Below are positions 18,061-26,731 of a stretch of 47,005 bases of DNA, one piece after another. The stretch is taken from contig JACWMK010000025.1 in assembly GCA_015661405.1 (NCBI GenBank), positions 10,001 to 57,005 on the forward strand. Direction: 5' to 3'. This DNA comes from Methanobacterium sp. (GTDB taxonomy: Archaea > Methanobacteriota > Methanobacteria > Methanobacteriales > Methanobacteriaceae). The notes below the pieces were generated by a model. The model saw only the letters and a list, made by a program, of their open reading frames with translations, was not told the origin of the DNA and searched no databases. How positions within the stretch are numbered: position 1 is the first letter of the stretch; each line of letters opens with the position of its first letter. The position numbers and the translations under genes are program-made.

Positions 18061-20193
18061 ATGCATGAAATCATAATATGCGAGAAACCCAAAGCATCTG
18101 AGAAAATATCTGCGGCATTACCCGGTAAAACCGTTAAAAAAAATTATAAACGAGTCCCCTACTACGAAGTAGAAGACAATGGTAAAAAAACAACAGTCCT
18201 AGCTGCAGTTGGACATTTATACTCACTAGCATCCGCTAACCAAAGAAAAAATAAAATATTCGACTTAGAATGGGTACCATTATACGAGAAAGATAAAACC
18301 AAAAAATACACTAAAGATTACGTAAATGCTATAAAAAAACTTTCAAAAGGCGCCGATAAATTTGTACACGCATGTGATTATGATATAGAAGGAACACTAA
18401 TAGGATACAATGCATTAAAATATGCATGTGGCTCTAATAGTCTCGAAAATACCGTTAGAATGAAATTCTCCACTTTAACAGATGAAGACATATTAAATGC
18501 TTACGAAAATCCCATACCATTAGATCTTAACCAAGTCAACAGTGGAATAGCTCGACATGTACTTGATTTTCTATTCGGAGTTAATATATCTAAATATCTC
18601 ACCGATGCAGTAACAAAAGCAACTAAAAGATATATACAACTTTCAGCAGGAAGAGTACAAACACCCACACTCTCCATACTAGTGGAACGTGAAAAAGAAA
18701 TATCAAAATTTATACCAGAACCCTATTGGCTAATAAAAGCCTACACTGAACAAGAAATCATTGCAGATCATAAGAAAGGTAAAATTTTCAAAAAACAAGA
18801 TGCAGAAGATATCCTACTAGAATGTAAAGATAAACCTGCCATAATTAAAAAAATTATCCTAAAAAAATCTAAAAAAATTCCACCAGTACCATTCGATTTA
18901 GGATCCCTCCAATCAGAAGCATACTCCCTATTCAGATTTAACCCTAAAAAAACACAACAAATAGCTCAAAATTTATATGCAGAAGGTTACACTTCCTATC
19001 CCCGAACCTCATCACAAAAACTTCCCAAAAGTATTGGATACGATAAAATACTTAAAAAACTTTCATTAAGCACAGCATTCCAAAAACAAATATCTAAACT
19101 AAAAAAACCTCTCAAACCCCATGAAGGTAAGAAAACAGATGAAGCCCATCCATCAATCCATCCAACCGGAGTTTTACCTAAAAAATTAAGTACGGATGAT
19201 AAAAAACTTTACGAACTCATAGTTTTCAGATTTATAAGTGTCTTTGGTGTAGATGCTATCGTGGAATCTATGAAAACAATTTTAAATATTGGAAAAGAAG
19301 AGTTTAACTTCACTAGAAAAAGGACAGTTGAATTAGGATGGCAGGAACAGTATCCCTATAGGAGTGTAGAAAATGATGAGTTTCCTATTATTAAAGAAGG
19401 TGACAAGTTAAAAGCAGAGGTTAAAGATGAAGAAAGGGAAACTAAACCTCCAGCAAGATACAATCAAGCTTCATTAATAAGAGAATTAGAGAAAAGAGGA
19501 TTAGGAACTAAATCAACACGAGCTAATATAATATCTATTTTATATGATCGGAAATATGTGGAAGGTCAGAAGATACATGTGAATGTACTGGGTGAACAGC
19601 TTATAGATACTCTAAAGAAATACTCAGAGAAAATTACAAGTGAAGAACTTACAAGAGAGTTTGAATCAGAGCTTGAAAGTATAATGGAAGGTAAAGCTAA
19701 TAAAGATAAGATTATAGATGAAGCTAAAGTTGAAATAACCTCCATACTAGATGATATTGAAAAGAATAAGCTCGACATAGGTAATGAACTTTATAAAGCT
19801 TATCGGGAAGGAATGATTGTAGGGGAATGTAAATGTGGTAATAACCTTATCATAATAGGTTCACCTCGAGGTGAACCATTTGTAGGATGTTCAGGATATC
19901 CGGATTGTAAATCAACTTATTCACTTCCCCGTGGAGCTTCAGTACTTAAAACTAAATGTGAAAAATGTAATCTTCCCATGATTTCATTTGGAAAACCTAG
20001 ACAAAGAGCATGCTTAGATCCTAAATGTGGTCAAGAAGGACAGGAACCATCCAATGAAGTGGTTGGTGAATGCCCGGATTGTGGAAGTGATCTTATAAAA
20101 AGAAAAGGACGTTATGGAGAATTTATAGGATGTAAAAGTTTTCCGAAATGCAGATTCACTAAGTCAATCGAAGAAAAGCCATCTAAAAACTAA
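18061..20193 (+). CDS. topA: DNA topoisomerase I (type IA)
   Basis: Relaxes negative supercoils by single-strand passage. The N-terminal Toprim domain starts at once (IICEKPKASEKISAALPG; DYDIEGTLIG supplies the acidic metal ligands). The catalytic tyrosine is in YTSYPRTSSQ (about residue 315). The C-terminus has three Cys-rich zinc ribbons (CKCG...CSGYPDC; CEKC...CLDPKCG; CPDCG...CKSFPKC), a typical archaeal arrangement for topoisomerase III/I forms. 710 residues is the normal length. A GTGAT element precedes the ATG. Confidence 0.95.
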   Translation: MHEIIICEKPKASEKISAALPGKTVKKNYKRVPYYEVEDNGKKTTVLAAVGHLYSLASANQRKNKIFDLEWVPLYEKDKTKKYTKDYVNAIKKLSKGADKFVHACDYDIEGTLIGYNALKYACGSNSLENTVRMKFSTLTDEDILNAYENPIPLDLNQVNSGIARHVLDFLFGVNISKYLTDAVTKATKRYIQLSAGRVQTPTLSILVEREKEISKFIPEPYWLIKAYTEQEIIADHKKGKIFKKQDAEDILLECKDKPAIIKKIILKKSKKIPPVPFDLGSLQSEAYSLFRFNPKKTQQIAQNLYAEGYTSYPRTSSQKLPKSIGYDKILKKLSLSTAFQKQISKLKKPLKPHEGKKTDEAHPSIHPTGVLPKKLSTDDKKLYELIVFRFISVFGVDAIVESMKTILNIGKEEFNFTRKRTVELGWQEQYPYRSVENDEFPIIKEGDKLKAEVKDEERETKPPARYNQASLIRELEKRGLGTKSTRANIISILYDRKYVEGQKIHVNVLGEQLIDTLKKYSEKITSEELTREFESELESIMEGKANKDKIIDEAKVEITSILDDIEKNKLDIGNELYKAYREGMIVGECKCGNNLIIIGSPRGEPFVGCSGYPDCKSTYSLPRGASVLKTKCEKCNLPMISFGKPRQRACLDPKCGQEGQEPSNEVVGECPDCGSDLIKRKGRYGEFIGCKSFPKCRFTKSIEEKPSKN

Positions 20194-20302
20194 AATCAAC
20201 TTTTATTTATTTAACTTAGAAAAATGATTACTTAAAAAAAAACTATTTTATAAATCTTATTTTTTTTCAGAATAGTTTTTGACTGCTTAAAAAAATTATT
20301 AA

Positions 20303-20314
20303 TTTTTTTTTTTT
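20303..20314 (+). terminator. Oligo-T (T12) terminator after topA
   Basis: Twelve consecutive T within an A/T inverted repeat downstream of the topA stop codon. Confidence 0.6.
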
Positions 20315-20491
20315 AATTGTAAAAATGATAATTTTTATATTAACTAAGAAAAAAAATATAAATTATATGCTTATAATACTAATTATTCATAAAAAAAAAC
20401 AAGAAATATTTAATAAGAAATTTATTGTTTAGAATTAATATGTAAGAATTTGGGCATAATTATTTATAATTTATACATTCAATTCATTCAT

Positions 20492-20496
20492 GAGGT
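20492..20496 (+). promoter_or_regulatory. Ribosome-binding site deciding the aglB start
   Basis: GAGGT lies eight bases before ATG 20505. An upstream in-frame ATG at 20490 overlaps this element and is therefore not the likely start. Confidence 0.65.
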
Positions 20497-20504
20497 ATCA
20501 TAAG

Positions 20505-23003
20505 ATGGGTGCAAAAGAAGTTTTAAATAAATATAAACCATTAATTATAATTATATTATTATTCATATTCGCTTTCACAATTAGAGCAGAGGCGGTTAAT
20601 ATTTCAGCCGTCCCGCAGATGGAAAAATCATTTTATGAGGATTCTACAGGACTCCCATATTACAGTGAAATAGATTCCTATTATAACCTTCGTAATACTC
20701 AAACTTATTTAGAGCACGGCTACATTGGAGATGCCGTGATTAACGGTACAGACTATGACTTACTCTCCTACGCTCCCCCTGGATCGCCATCAACCAGTGC
20801 ACCAATGATTGTCTACTTAACAGCTTTCTCTTATAAATTTGTTAATCTATTCGCTAAAGTACCTTTAACTGCAGTAGCATTCTGGTTGCCTGCTGTAATA
20901 GGATCGTTAGTTGTAGTACCAGCATATCTATTCATAAGAAGATTAACCAACGATTATGGTGGAATAACCGCAGCTATATTAGTTTCAACTGCTCCTGCTT
21001 ATTTTTCACATAATTTTGCAGGATTCTTCACCACAGAAATGTTCAACGTGCTAATGCCGTTACTAATTGTATGGTTCTTCGTAGAGAGTATTCGCGCTAA
21101 TAATATTAGGAATAGGAGCATATTCGTTGTTCTATCCGCTCTAATCCTATATATATTCTCCCTATCCTGGTTTGGATGGATTTATAGTTTATACTTAGTG
21201 ATAGGAGTAGGTATTATATATTTAATTGCAGCATACCTCCTCAAGTTTGAACCAACTAAGAAAAGATCCGAATATAAAAATATTGGAAGCTGGTTCATTG
21301 ATCAACCAATAGTTTTTGCATTAGTAATTTTCATTGTTCTAAGTACCATCTTAACATTGATTTCTGTAGGTCCATCTGGTTTCTTCAATACTATATTAGA
21401 ACCATTAGGATTCACGCAATTACAGGCGTCAACCTTAGCTCATTCAACTTATCCTAACGCTCTTGTCTCAGTAGCTGAATTACAACTACCTTCAATCACC
21501 GATGCGATAAGTGATGTTGGGGGTTATTTTGTAGTTGCATTTGCCGCATTAGGTGTCTTCTTAATATTCTGGCGTTTAAGAGCATCAAAAGTAGAGAAAC
21601 CTCCAGTAAAAACTCCTCCAACTGTAAAACCTACTAAAAGACGTAGTAAAAGATATAAAAGTAAAAATAAAAATTCAAATAATAAAAATAATCAAAATAA
21701 TAAGAAGTCATCTAAAAAGGAAAAATATATTATACCTGAATTAACTGGCCCGCAAAAGAATGTTTATCTCTTATATGGTATATTGTTAGTTATATGGATT
21801 CTAACAATGACTTACGCTTTAAAAGAAGGAGTAAGGTTTGCATTAGAACTCTCAACTCCATTAGCGTTAGGTGCGGGAATATTTATAGGAATAATATATG
21901 AATACATTAAATCATATACTACTGTCCCAAGTTATCGAACTATAATCGTGGTAATTTTAATAGTGATAGGAGTATTTTCATCAGTTTCAGGTGCATATAG
22001 TATCGCTACGAGTGTGGTTCCCGGAACTGACTCGGCTATGGTGAATTCCTTAACTTGGATAAAAGATAATACACCTAACAATACGGTTATAACATCATGG
22101 TGGGATTTCGGTTACTTATTTGAATATTACGGTGACCGTATGACAACCTGGGATGGGGGAAATCAGAATACTCCCCGTGCATACTGGGTTGGTGAAGCAC
22201 TTTACACGGATAATGAAAGTTTATCTATTGGTATATTGTCAATGCTAGCCAATAGTGGAGATTTAGCCCCGCAAGCCATGGATAATTATACGAATAATAC
22301 GGGAAAGAGTGTGACAATATTGAATAGTATATTAGGTGTGGATAATACTACAGCCTATAATATAATGACTACTCAATACAATTTAAGTCCAACTCAAGCT
22401 CAAACCATACTTAATTACACTCATCCTGTGAATCCGGCACCATTCGTGTTAATAACCAGTTCTGACATGATAGATAAAGCGTATTGGTGGAGTTACTTCG
22501 GAAACTGGAATTTCCAAACCAATAACAGTACCGGCTATAATTATGAGGAAGGACAAGCATCCCCTGTACCTAGCAATGAAACGGGATTAAGTAGTAACAC
22601 TACATTACTGGTATCAAATGATAACGGTGTAGTTGCTCAAATTGTTAATAATAATGTTACAGCAGGATTAATAAATACTGAGCAACTTCAAAATGATAAT
22701 GTAAGTACAAGTGAATTAACTAGTCAACTGGTAAGTGGATTACAAGGCAATAGTAGTCTAGTGGTACAACCGCATAAACTAATAGTGATTCAAGGTAATA
22801 ATGTGACTCAAAATGAAATTGTAAATAATAACAGTCCAATTTCCATTATTATAAATGATCAAAACGGGACTTATGATACTATAGTAATGAATGTGCAGTT
22901 AGAGAACTCCATGTTCACTAAACTTTACCTTTTAGGAGGAATGGGTCTAACACAATATAAATTAGCTTATCAACAGCCCGGAGTACTAGTTTGGACAGGA
23001 TGA
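20505..23003 (+). CDS. aglB: Oligosaccharyltransferase AglB (STT3 family)
   Basis: Transfers a lipid-linked glycan to Asn in N-X-S/T sequons of exported proteins. About 11-13 N-terminal membrane helices are followed by a soluble external domain. The catalytic signature is WWDFG (residues 532-536), a variant of the usual WWDYG. The first external loop has the acidic SEIDSYYNLRNT region that binds metal. A hydrophilic, strongly basic and Asn/Lys-rich insertion (about residues 369-405) interrupts the membrane part. The globular domain is itself rich in N-x-T/S sequons. The start is ATG 20505. It follows topA, a pair I remember from Methanothermobacter. Confidence 0.93.
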   Translation: MGAKEVLNKYKPLIIIILLFIFAFTIRAEAVNISAVPQMEKSFYEDSTGLPYYSEIDSYYNLRNTQTYLEHGYIGDAVINGTDYDLLSYAPPGSPSTSAPMIVYLTAFSYKFVNLFAKVPLTAVAFWLPAVIGSLVVVPAYLFIRRLTNDYGGITAAILVSTAPAYFSHNFAGFFTTEMFNVLMPLLIVWFFVESIRANNIRNRSIFVVLSALILYIFSLSWFGWIYSLYLVIGVGIIYLIAAYLLKFEPTKKRSEYKNIGSWFIDQPIVFALVIFIVLSTILTLISVGPSGFFNTILEPLGFTQLQASTLAHSTYPNALVSVAELQLPSITDAISDVGGYFVVAFAALGVFLIFWRLRASKVEKPPVKTPPTVKPTKRRSKRYKSKNKNSNNKNNQNNKKSSKKEKYIIPELTGPQKNVYLLYGILLVIWILTMTYALKEGVRFALELSTPLALGAGIFIGIIYEYIKSYTTVPSYRTIIVVILIVIGVFSSVSGAYSIATSVVPGTDSAMVNSLTWIKDNTPNNTVITSWWDFGYLFEYYGDRMTTWDGGNQNTPRAYWVGEALYTDNESLSIGILSMLANSGDLAPQAMDNYTNNTGKSVTILNSILGVDNTTAYNIMTTQYNLSPTQAQTILNYTHPVNPAPFVLITSSDMIDKAYWWSYFGNWNFQTNNSTGYNYEEGQASPVPSNETGLSSNTTLLVSNDNGVVAQIVNNNVTAGLINTEQLQNDNVSTSELTSQLVSGLQGNSSLVVQPHKLIVIQGNNVTQNEIVNNNSPISIIINDQNGTYDTIVMNVQLENSMFTKLYLLGGMGLTQYKLAYQQPGVLVWTG

Positions 23004-23041
23004 AAAAAATAACATTTTCATCCAAAAAATCCACTTTTTTT
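22998..23041 (+). terminator. Hairpin plus T-run at the end of aglB
   Basis: GGATGAAAA (22998-23006) is an exact reverse complement of TTTTCATCC (23015-23023), with an 8-nt loop; seven T follow at 23035-23041. The stem overlaps the aglB stop codon. Confidence 0.55.
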
Positions 23042-23365
23042 ATGTACAAAATATGTAAAGAAATTTTATTTTTGAAAATTCAATTTCTTTTTTTTAGGGG
23101 AATCATTTTATTCATTTTAAAGTATAACTAAAATATACAGTTCCTTTAAATTAAAAAATAATAATATAAATTTTATTAACATATTTTTTTAAATAAAAAA
23201 AAATTAATGTAATATAATAAGAATCAAAAAAACAAGATTTATTAAATTTAAATATTTAATGTTTTTTACCATTATTATTTGCGAATTCGTTTATAATTGA
23301 GATTAAACAGTTATATTCTTTTAATTAAACTTTAATAAAACCAAATTTAAATAGTTGAAAATTTT
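23004..23365. other. 362-bp intergenic region
   Basis: After the aglB hairpin and T-run the sequence is AT-rich up to the DRG start. I see no gene and no strong promoter that I could single out. Confidence 0.45.
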
Positions 23366-24463
23366 ATGGCTGCCGACGATAGAATCAGTAAAATCGAAGA
23401 GGAGATTAAAAAAACTCCTTATAACAAAGCTACTTCCCATCATATAGGGAAGCTTAAAGCTAAATTATCCAGACTTAAAGAAGAATCACTCCAACGAAGT
23501 TCATCAGGATTTAAAGGTAAAGGATTCCATATTAAAAAAAGTGGAGACTCTACTGCAGTACTAGTCGGCTTTCCCTCAGTAGGGAAATCCACCATACTAA
23601 ACCAGATTACCAATGCTGAATCAAAAATAGGTGCATATGAATTCACCACCCTAGAAATCATCCCTGGTATAATGGAATATAAAGGAGCTAAAATCCAGAT
23701 ATTTGACATCCCCGGTATAATTACCGGAGCTTCCAAAGGTAAAGGACGGGGAAGAGAAATACTTTCCGTTGCTAGAAATTCTGATTTAATACTAATAGTA
23801 CTAGATGTCTTCAACCCCCAACATCAAAGAGTCATAACAGAAGAACTCAGAAACATAGGAATAAGACTTAACGAATCCATACCGGATGTAACAGTTAAAA
23901 AAAGTAAAATGGGTGGAATCAATCTATCATCAACTATACCACTCACCCATATAAATGAAAAAACCATCAGATCCATCTTAAATGAATATGGAATCCACAG
24001 TGCAGATGTTCTAATTAGAGATGATGTCACAATAGACCAATTCATTGATTCACTAGATAATAGTATCTGCTATATACCCATGCTATTAATAGTGAATAAA
24101 ATAGACTTAGCAGATGAGAAACATCTTCAGGAACTCCAATTAAAACTGCCAGATGCACTATTAGTGGCTGCAGATCGAGGATTAAATATTGATAAGCTTC
24201 AAGATGAAATATTCAATAAACTAGGACTCATAAGAATATATCTCAAACCTCAAGGACTTAGAGCAGACTATAAAGAACCCTTAATAGTTAGAAATAAGTC
24301 AACAATAGGAGCCGTTGCATTAAAATTACATCGAGATTTTGTACGTAACTTCAGACAAGCCCGAGTATGGGGTACCTCAGTTAAGTTTCCAGGTCAAAAA
24401 GTGGGATTAGACCACATACTACATGATCAAGATGTTTTAAGGATAATCGTTAAAAAAAGGTGA
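23366..24463 (+). CDS. DRG/Rbg family GTPase with TGS domain
   Basis: Obg-HflX superfamily GTPase of the DRG group, which in eukaryotes associates with translating ribosomes. A basic N-terminal helical region (residues 1-60) is followed by G1 GFPSVGKS (68-75), the Thr/G2 region FTTLE, DIPG (G3), and NKID (G4). The C-terminal TGS domain (about 290-365, ending DQDVLRIIVKKR) is intact. 365 residues is the family norm. No clear Shine-Dalgarno precedes the ATG. Its last codons contain the Shine-Dalgarno of the following AK6 gene, so the two are translationally coupled. It heads the long translation-related gene series. Confidence 0.94.
   Translation: MAADDRISKIEEEIKKTPYNKATSHHIGKLKAKLSRLKEESLQRSSSGFKGKGFHIKKSGDSTAVLVGFPSVGKSTILNQITNAESKIGAYEFTTLEIIPGIMEYKGAKIQIFDIPGIITGASKGKGRGREILSVARNSDLILIVLDVFNPQHQRVITEELRNIGIRLNESIPDVTVKKSKMGGINLSSTIPLTHINEKTIRSILNEYGIHSADVLIRDDVTIDQFIDSLDNSICYIPMLLIVNKIDLADEKHLQELQLKLPDALLVAADRGLNIDKLQDEIFNKLGLIRIYLKPQGLRADYKEPLIVRNKSTIGAVALKLHRDFVRNFRQARVWGTSVKFPGQKVGLDHILHDQDVLRIIVKKR
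24458..24463 (+). promoter_or_regulatory. Ribosome-binding site of the AK6 gene inside the DRG stop
   Basis: AGGTGA matches six bases of the archaeal anti-Shine-Dalgarno and includes the DRG stop codon TGA. It lies seven bases before ATT 24471, which supports initiation there. Confidence 0.6.
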
Positions 24464-24470
24464 ATTAAAT

Positions 24471-25019
24471 ATTATCTTACTAATAACGGGAACTCCCGGC
24501 ACAGGCAAAAGCACAGTATCAAGTTTACTAGCGGAGCACTTATCCATTCCATTAATTGATTTAAATCAATTAATTGAACAGGATCATTTATACACGGGAT
24601 ACCATCAAAAATTGGGATTTAAAATTGTAGATTTAGATGCCATGTGCAGTAAATTAAATGAGCTAACTAATGATTATAAAAATAAGAAAGACTGGGTAAT
24701 AGTGGAAGGCCATCTCTCATATTATTTTGAAGAAGCAGACCTAGTTATTGTTCTCCGTGCTCATCCAACAATATTAAGAAAACGCTTACAAGATAAGGGA
24801 TTTAACGATGCTAAAATTCAGGAGAATATTGAAGCAGAAGCTTTAGATGTCTGTGCATTTGAAGCTTATCAAATTCACAATGATAAAGTAAATGAAATTG
24901 ATACCAGCAATAAAAACCCAATGGAAGTGCTTGAACTTATAATTAAAGTTATAAAAGGTGAAGAACATTTTCCAGTCGGTAAAGTAGATTTTATTGATTA
25001 CTTAGATATCTTAAAATAA
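24471..25019 (+). CDS. AK6/Fap7-type adenylate kinase, apparent AUU start
   Basis: Adenylate kinase-like NTPase of the AK6/Fap7 type, which in other archaea and eukaryotes helps to mature the small ribosomal subunit. The P-loop is TGTPGTGKST (residues 6-15 from 24471). The NMP region VDLDAMCSKLN, the DTHL-like GHLSYYF and ENIEAEALDV are all family hallmarks. The ORF is 182 codons, the normal length. There is no ATG, GTG or TTG between the in-frame stop at 24444-24446 and the P-loop. The first downstream TTG (24612) would lose the P-loop. I take ATT 24471 as start because it lies seven bases from AGGTGA and gives the proper beta-1 strand. A sequencing error is the alternative. Confidence 0.85.
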   Translation: MILLITGTPGTGKSTVSSLLAEHLSIPLIDLNQLIEQDHLYTGYHQKLGFKIVDLDAMCSKLNELTNDYKNKKDWVIVEGHLSYYFEEADLVIVLRAHPTILRKRLQDKGFNDAKIQENIEAEALDVCAFEAYQIHNDKVNEIDTSNKNPMEVLELIIKVIKGEEHFPVGKVDFIDYLDILK

Positions 25020-25220
25020 TTATATGATTCAAATTGCAAATTTCATACTTAAATTCCCATGAATTTATAAAATAGAAAAGCTTTTTAAAGGGAAAGTAGA
25101 TAAATCAATTTATTATTCTTAAGTAAGTATAATGAAAATATTAGATTATCTGAAACTTCATTTTTTTCAGTTAAAAAATAAATTCTTAAACATCCTATTT
25201 ATAAAACTTAAGATACTAAT

Positions 25221-25246
25221 ATTAAGGCGCTGTACTCTCGCCTAAT
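25221..25246 (+). other. GC-rich hairpin ahead of rnp4
   Basis: AGGCG (25225-25229) pairs with CGCCT (25239-25243) around a 9-nt loop, and ATT/AAT extends the stem past one bulged A. In this AT-rich spacer such a stem stands out. It could be a leader structure of the rnp4 transcript; no known RNA family recognised. Confidence 0.4.
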
Positions 25247-25277
25247 TCTACAATCATAAATGGATGAGGTTTAAACT

Positions 25278-25649
25278 TTGAGACGGGGACGAAAACAAAA
25301 ATGGGTAATAAAAATAGCAGAAGAAAGAATAGAAATTCTTTTCCAAAATGCTGAAAAAGAATTATCCAGTCATCCAGAAAGGTCTCATCGTTATGTGCAG
25401 ATGGCGCAGAACATAGCCCAGAAATATAATCTAAAAATTAAGGGAACTTGGAGGGGAAGATTCTGCAAAAATTGTCAGCATTTCATCCGACCAGGATTAA
25501 ACTCCCAAATAAGGTTATTCAACTCTTCAATCAATATTAAATGTTTAGATTGTGGAGAAGTAAGGCGAATACCATATATAAATGAACAGAAAGAGAGAAG
25601 GAGGAGAAAAATTGAATCTTACACCTTCAAAGAAGGAATTAATGAGTAG
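25278..25649 (+). CDS. rnp4: RNase P protein component 4 (Rpp21/Rpr2)
   Basis: Protein subunit of the RNase P ribonucleoprotein that removes 5' leaders of pre-tRNA. Two N-terminal helices (about 1-55) precede a zinc ribbon with C63, C66, C89 and C92. The 123-residue length is usual. The start is TTG 25278 with GAGGT seven bases upstream. The basic N-terminus RRGRKQKW fits RNA binding. Its 3' end overlaps the next gene, so the two are coupled. Confidence 0.93.
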   Translation: MRRGRKQKWVIKIAEERIEILFQNAEKELSSHPERSHRYVQMAQNIAQKYNLKIKGTWRGRFCKNCQHFIRPGLNSQIRLFNSSINIKCLDCGEVRRIPYINEQKERRRRKIESYTFKEGINE

Positions 25650-25881
25650 ATCACTTTCAACTATTACCATTAACATTGGAAAATCAGGTTTAAATGGAAA
25701 TGTTATTGATGAAATAAAAAGGCAACTTAAAGATCGAGAAGTTGTGAAAATAAGATTTTCAAAGGGAATGGCTGCATATAAACAAAAATATATTAGCGAT
25801 ATCATTGAAAAATCAAATTCTAAACTTATAGATTTAAGAGGTAACGTTGCAGTATTATTCAAGAGAAAGAGAGGAGCTTAG
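25612..25881 (+). CDS. YhbY/CRS1-CRM domain RNA-binding protein
   Basis: The 89-residue product is a single CRM (KH-like) domain: LTPSKKELMSRSLSTITINIGKSGLNGNV aligns with the LTxxQRxxLRxxAxxLxPxxxIGKxGL family start, with the GKSG loop as the RNA-contacting turn. Bacterial YhbY binds pre-50S particles, so a ribosome-assembly role is likely. I set the start at TTG 25612, behind AAGGAGGAG, because the domain begins right there; ATG 25645 would cut off its first helix and an upstream ATG at 25582 overlaps the Shine-Dalgarno. It overlaps rnp4 by 38 bp. Confidence 0.88.
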   Translation: MNLTPSKKELMSRSLSTITINIGKSGLNGNVIDEIKRQLKDREVVKIRFSKGMAAYKQKYISDIIEKSNSKLIDLRGNVAVLFKRKRGA

Positions 25882-25893
25882 GAGGCTAAATTT

Positions 25894-26331
25894 ATGACCA
25901 CAATTTATGATGTACCAGCAGATTCACTTATAAATGAAGCTGCAAAAGAATTAAAAGAAACTGAAAAGATAAAAGAACCAGAGTGGGCTCGATTTGTTAA
26001 AACAGGTGTACATAAAGAAAGACGACCTGAAAATCCGGATTGGTGGTATTTGCGATGTGCATCCCTCCTTAGAAGAGTATATATAGATGGTCCAGTAGGA
26101 ATAAACAGTTTAAAGACTTACTATGGTGGGAAAAAAGATAGAGGTACCAGTCCAGAAAAATTCAGGCAAGGAAGCGGTGCCATAATTAGGGGTGCATTAC
26201 ATCAACTAGAAAATGCAGGTTACGTGAGGAAAGTTGGTGAAGGAAGACTAGTCACCCCTAAAGGAAAATCCTTCTTAGATAAAACATCCTTCAAAGTTAT
26301 AAAAGAAATTCCAGAATTAGCTAAATATTAA
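25894..26331 (+). CDS. rps19e: 30S ribosomal protein S19e
   Basis: Small-subunit protein found only in archaea and eukaryotes. The whole sequence is diagnostic: VPADSLI at the start, WARFVKTGVHKER, DWWYLRCASLLRRVY, SLKTYYGGKKDRG and SGAIIRGALHQLE. 145 residues is normal. AGGAGGCTAAATTT precedes the ATG, 12 bp after the YhbY-like gene. Confidence 0.97.
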   Translation: MTTIYDVPADSLINEAAKELKETEKIKEPEWARFVKTGVHKERRPENPDWWYLRCASLLRRVYIDGPVGINSLKTYYGGKKDRGTSPEKFRQGSGAIIRGALHQLENAGYVRKVGEGRLVTPKGKSFLDKTSFKVIKEIPELAKY

Positions 26332-26372
26332 AAAATTTATATAAATAGTTTTTTTAGGAGAGTCAGATTATT

Positions 26373-26708
26373 ATGAGCGATATTGAAGAAATACGCCGTA
26401 AGAGGTTGCAACAATTACAACAACAACAAGCTTCACAGCAATCTGCTGAAGCTGAATCCTATGAGAAGATGCGTGAATTTGAAGCTCAAAAGAAACAAAT
26501 TATGATACAAATATTGACTCCTGAGGCCAGAAGCAGACTCGCCAATCTTAGATTGACTAAAAAAGAATTCGTGGATAACATAGAACTTCAACTCATTCAA
26601 CTAGCTCAAGCGGGAAGAATAAAGACGCAAATAACGGATGAGCAACTCAAAGTACTCTTAAAACAAGTCACTGGTTCAAAAAGAGAGATAAATATTATCA
26701 GAAAATAA
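26373..26708 (+). CDS. PDCD5/TFAR19 family DNA-binding protein
   Basis: Small three-helix-bundle protein conserved from archaea to humans. A Gln-rich, disordered N-terminus (LQQLQQQQASQQS) is followed by the conserved core ILTPEARSRLANLRLTKKEF and the C-terminal helix ITDEQLKVLLKQV. The exact archaeal role is unknown; its constant place beside rps19e and rpl39e suggests a link to ribosome or chaperone function. TTAGGAGAG precedes the ATG. Confidence 0.95.
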   Translation: MSDIEEIRRKRLQQLQQQQASQQSAEAESYEKMREFEAQKKQIMIQILTPEARSRLANLRLTKKEFVDNIELQLIQLAQAGRIKTQITDEQLKVLLKQVTGSKREINIIRK

Positions 26709-26731
26709 ATTTAAATTTAACTTAAAATATA

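Larger units (their letters stand above)
20194..20504. other. 311-bp intergenic region between topA and aglB
   Basis: Contains T-runs, including 12 T at 20303-20314 that should terminate topA transcripts, and several TATA-like segments before aglB. No gene seen. Confidence 0.5.

Noticed and set aside
24612..25019. AK6 gene as a truncated ORF starting at TTG 24612
   Set aside because: This start removes the P-loop and beta-1 strand, which are intact in the same frame just upstream.
25255..25270. Box C-like sequence (GGATGAGG) as a C/D guide RNA
   Set aside because: The box is imperfect, no box D follows at the right distance, and GAGGT there is the Shine-Dalgarno of rnp4.
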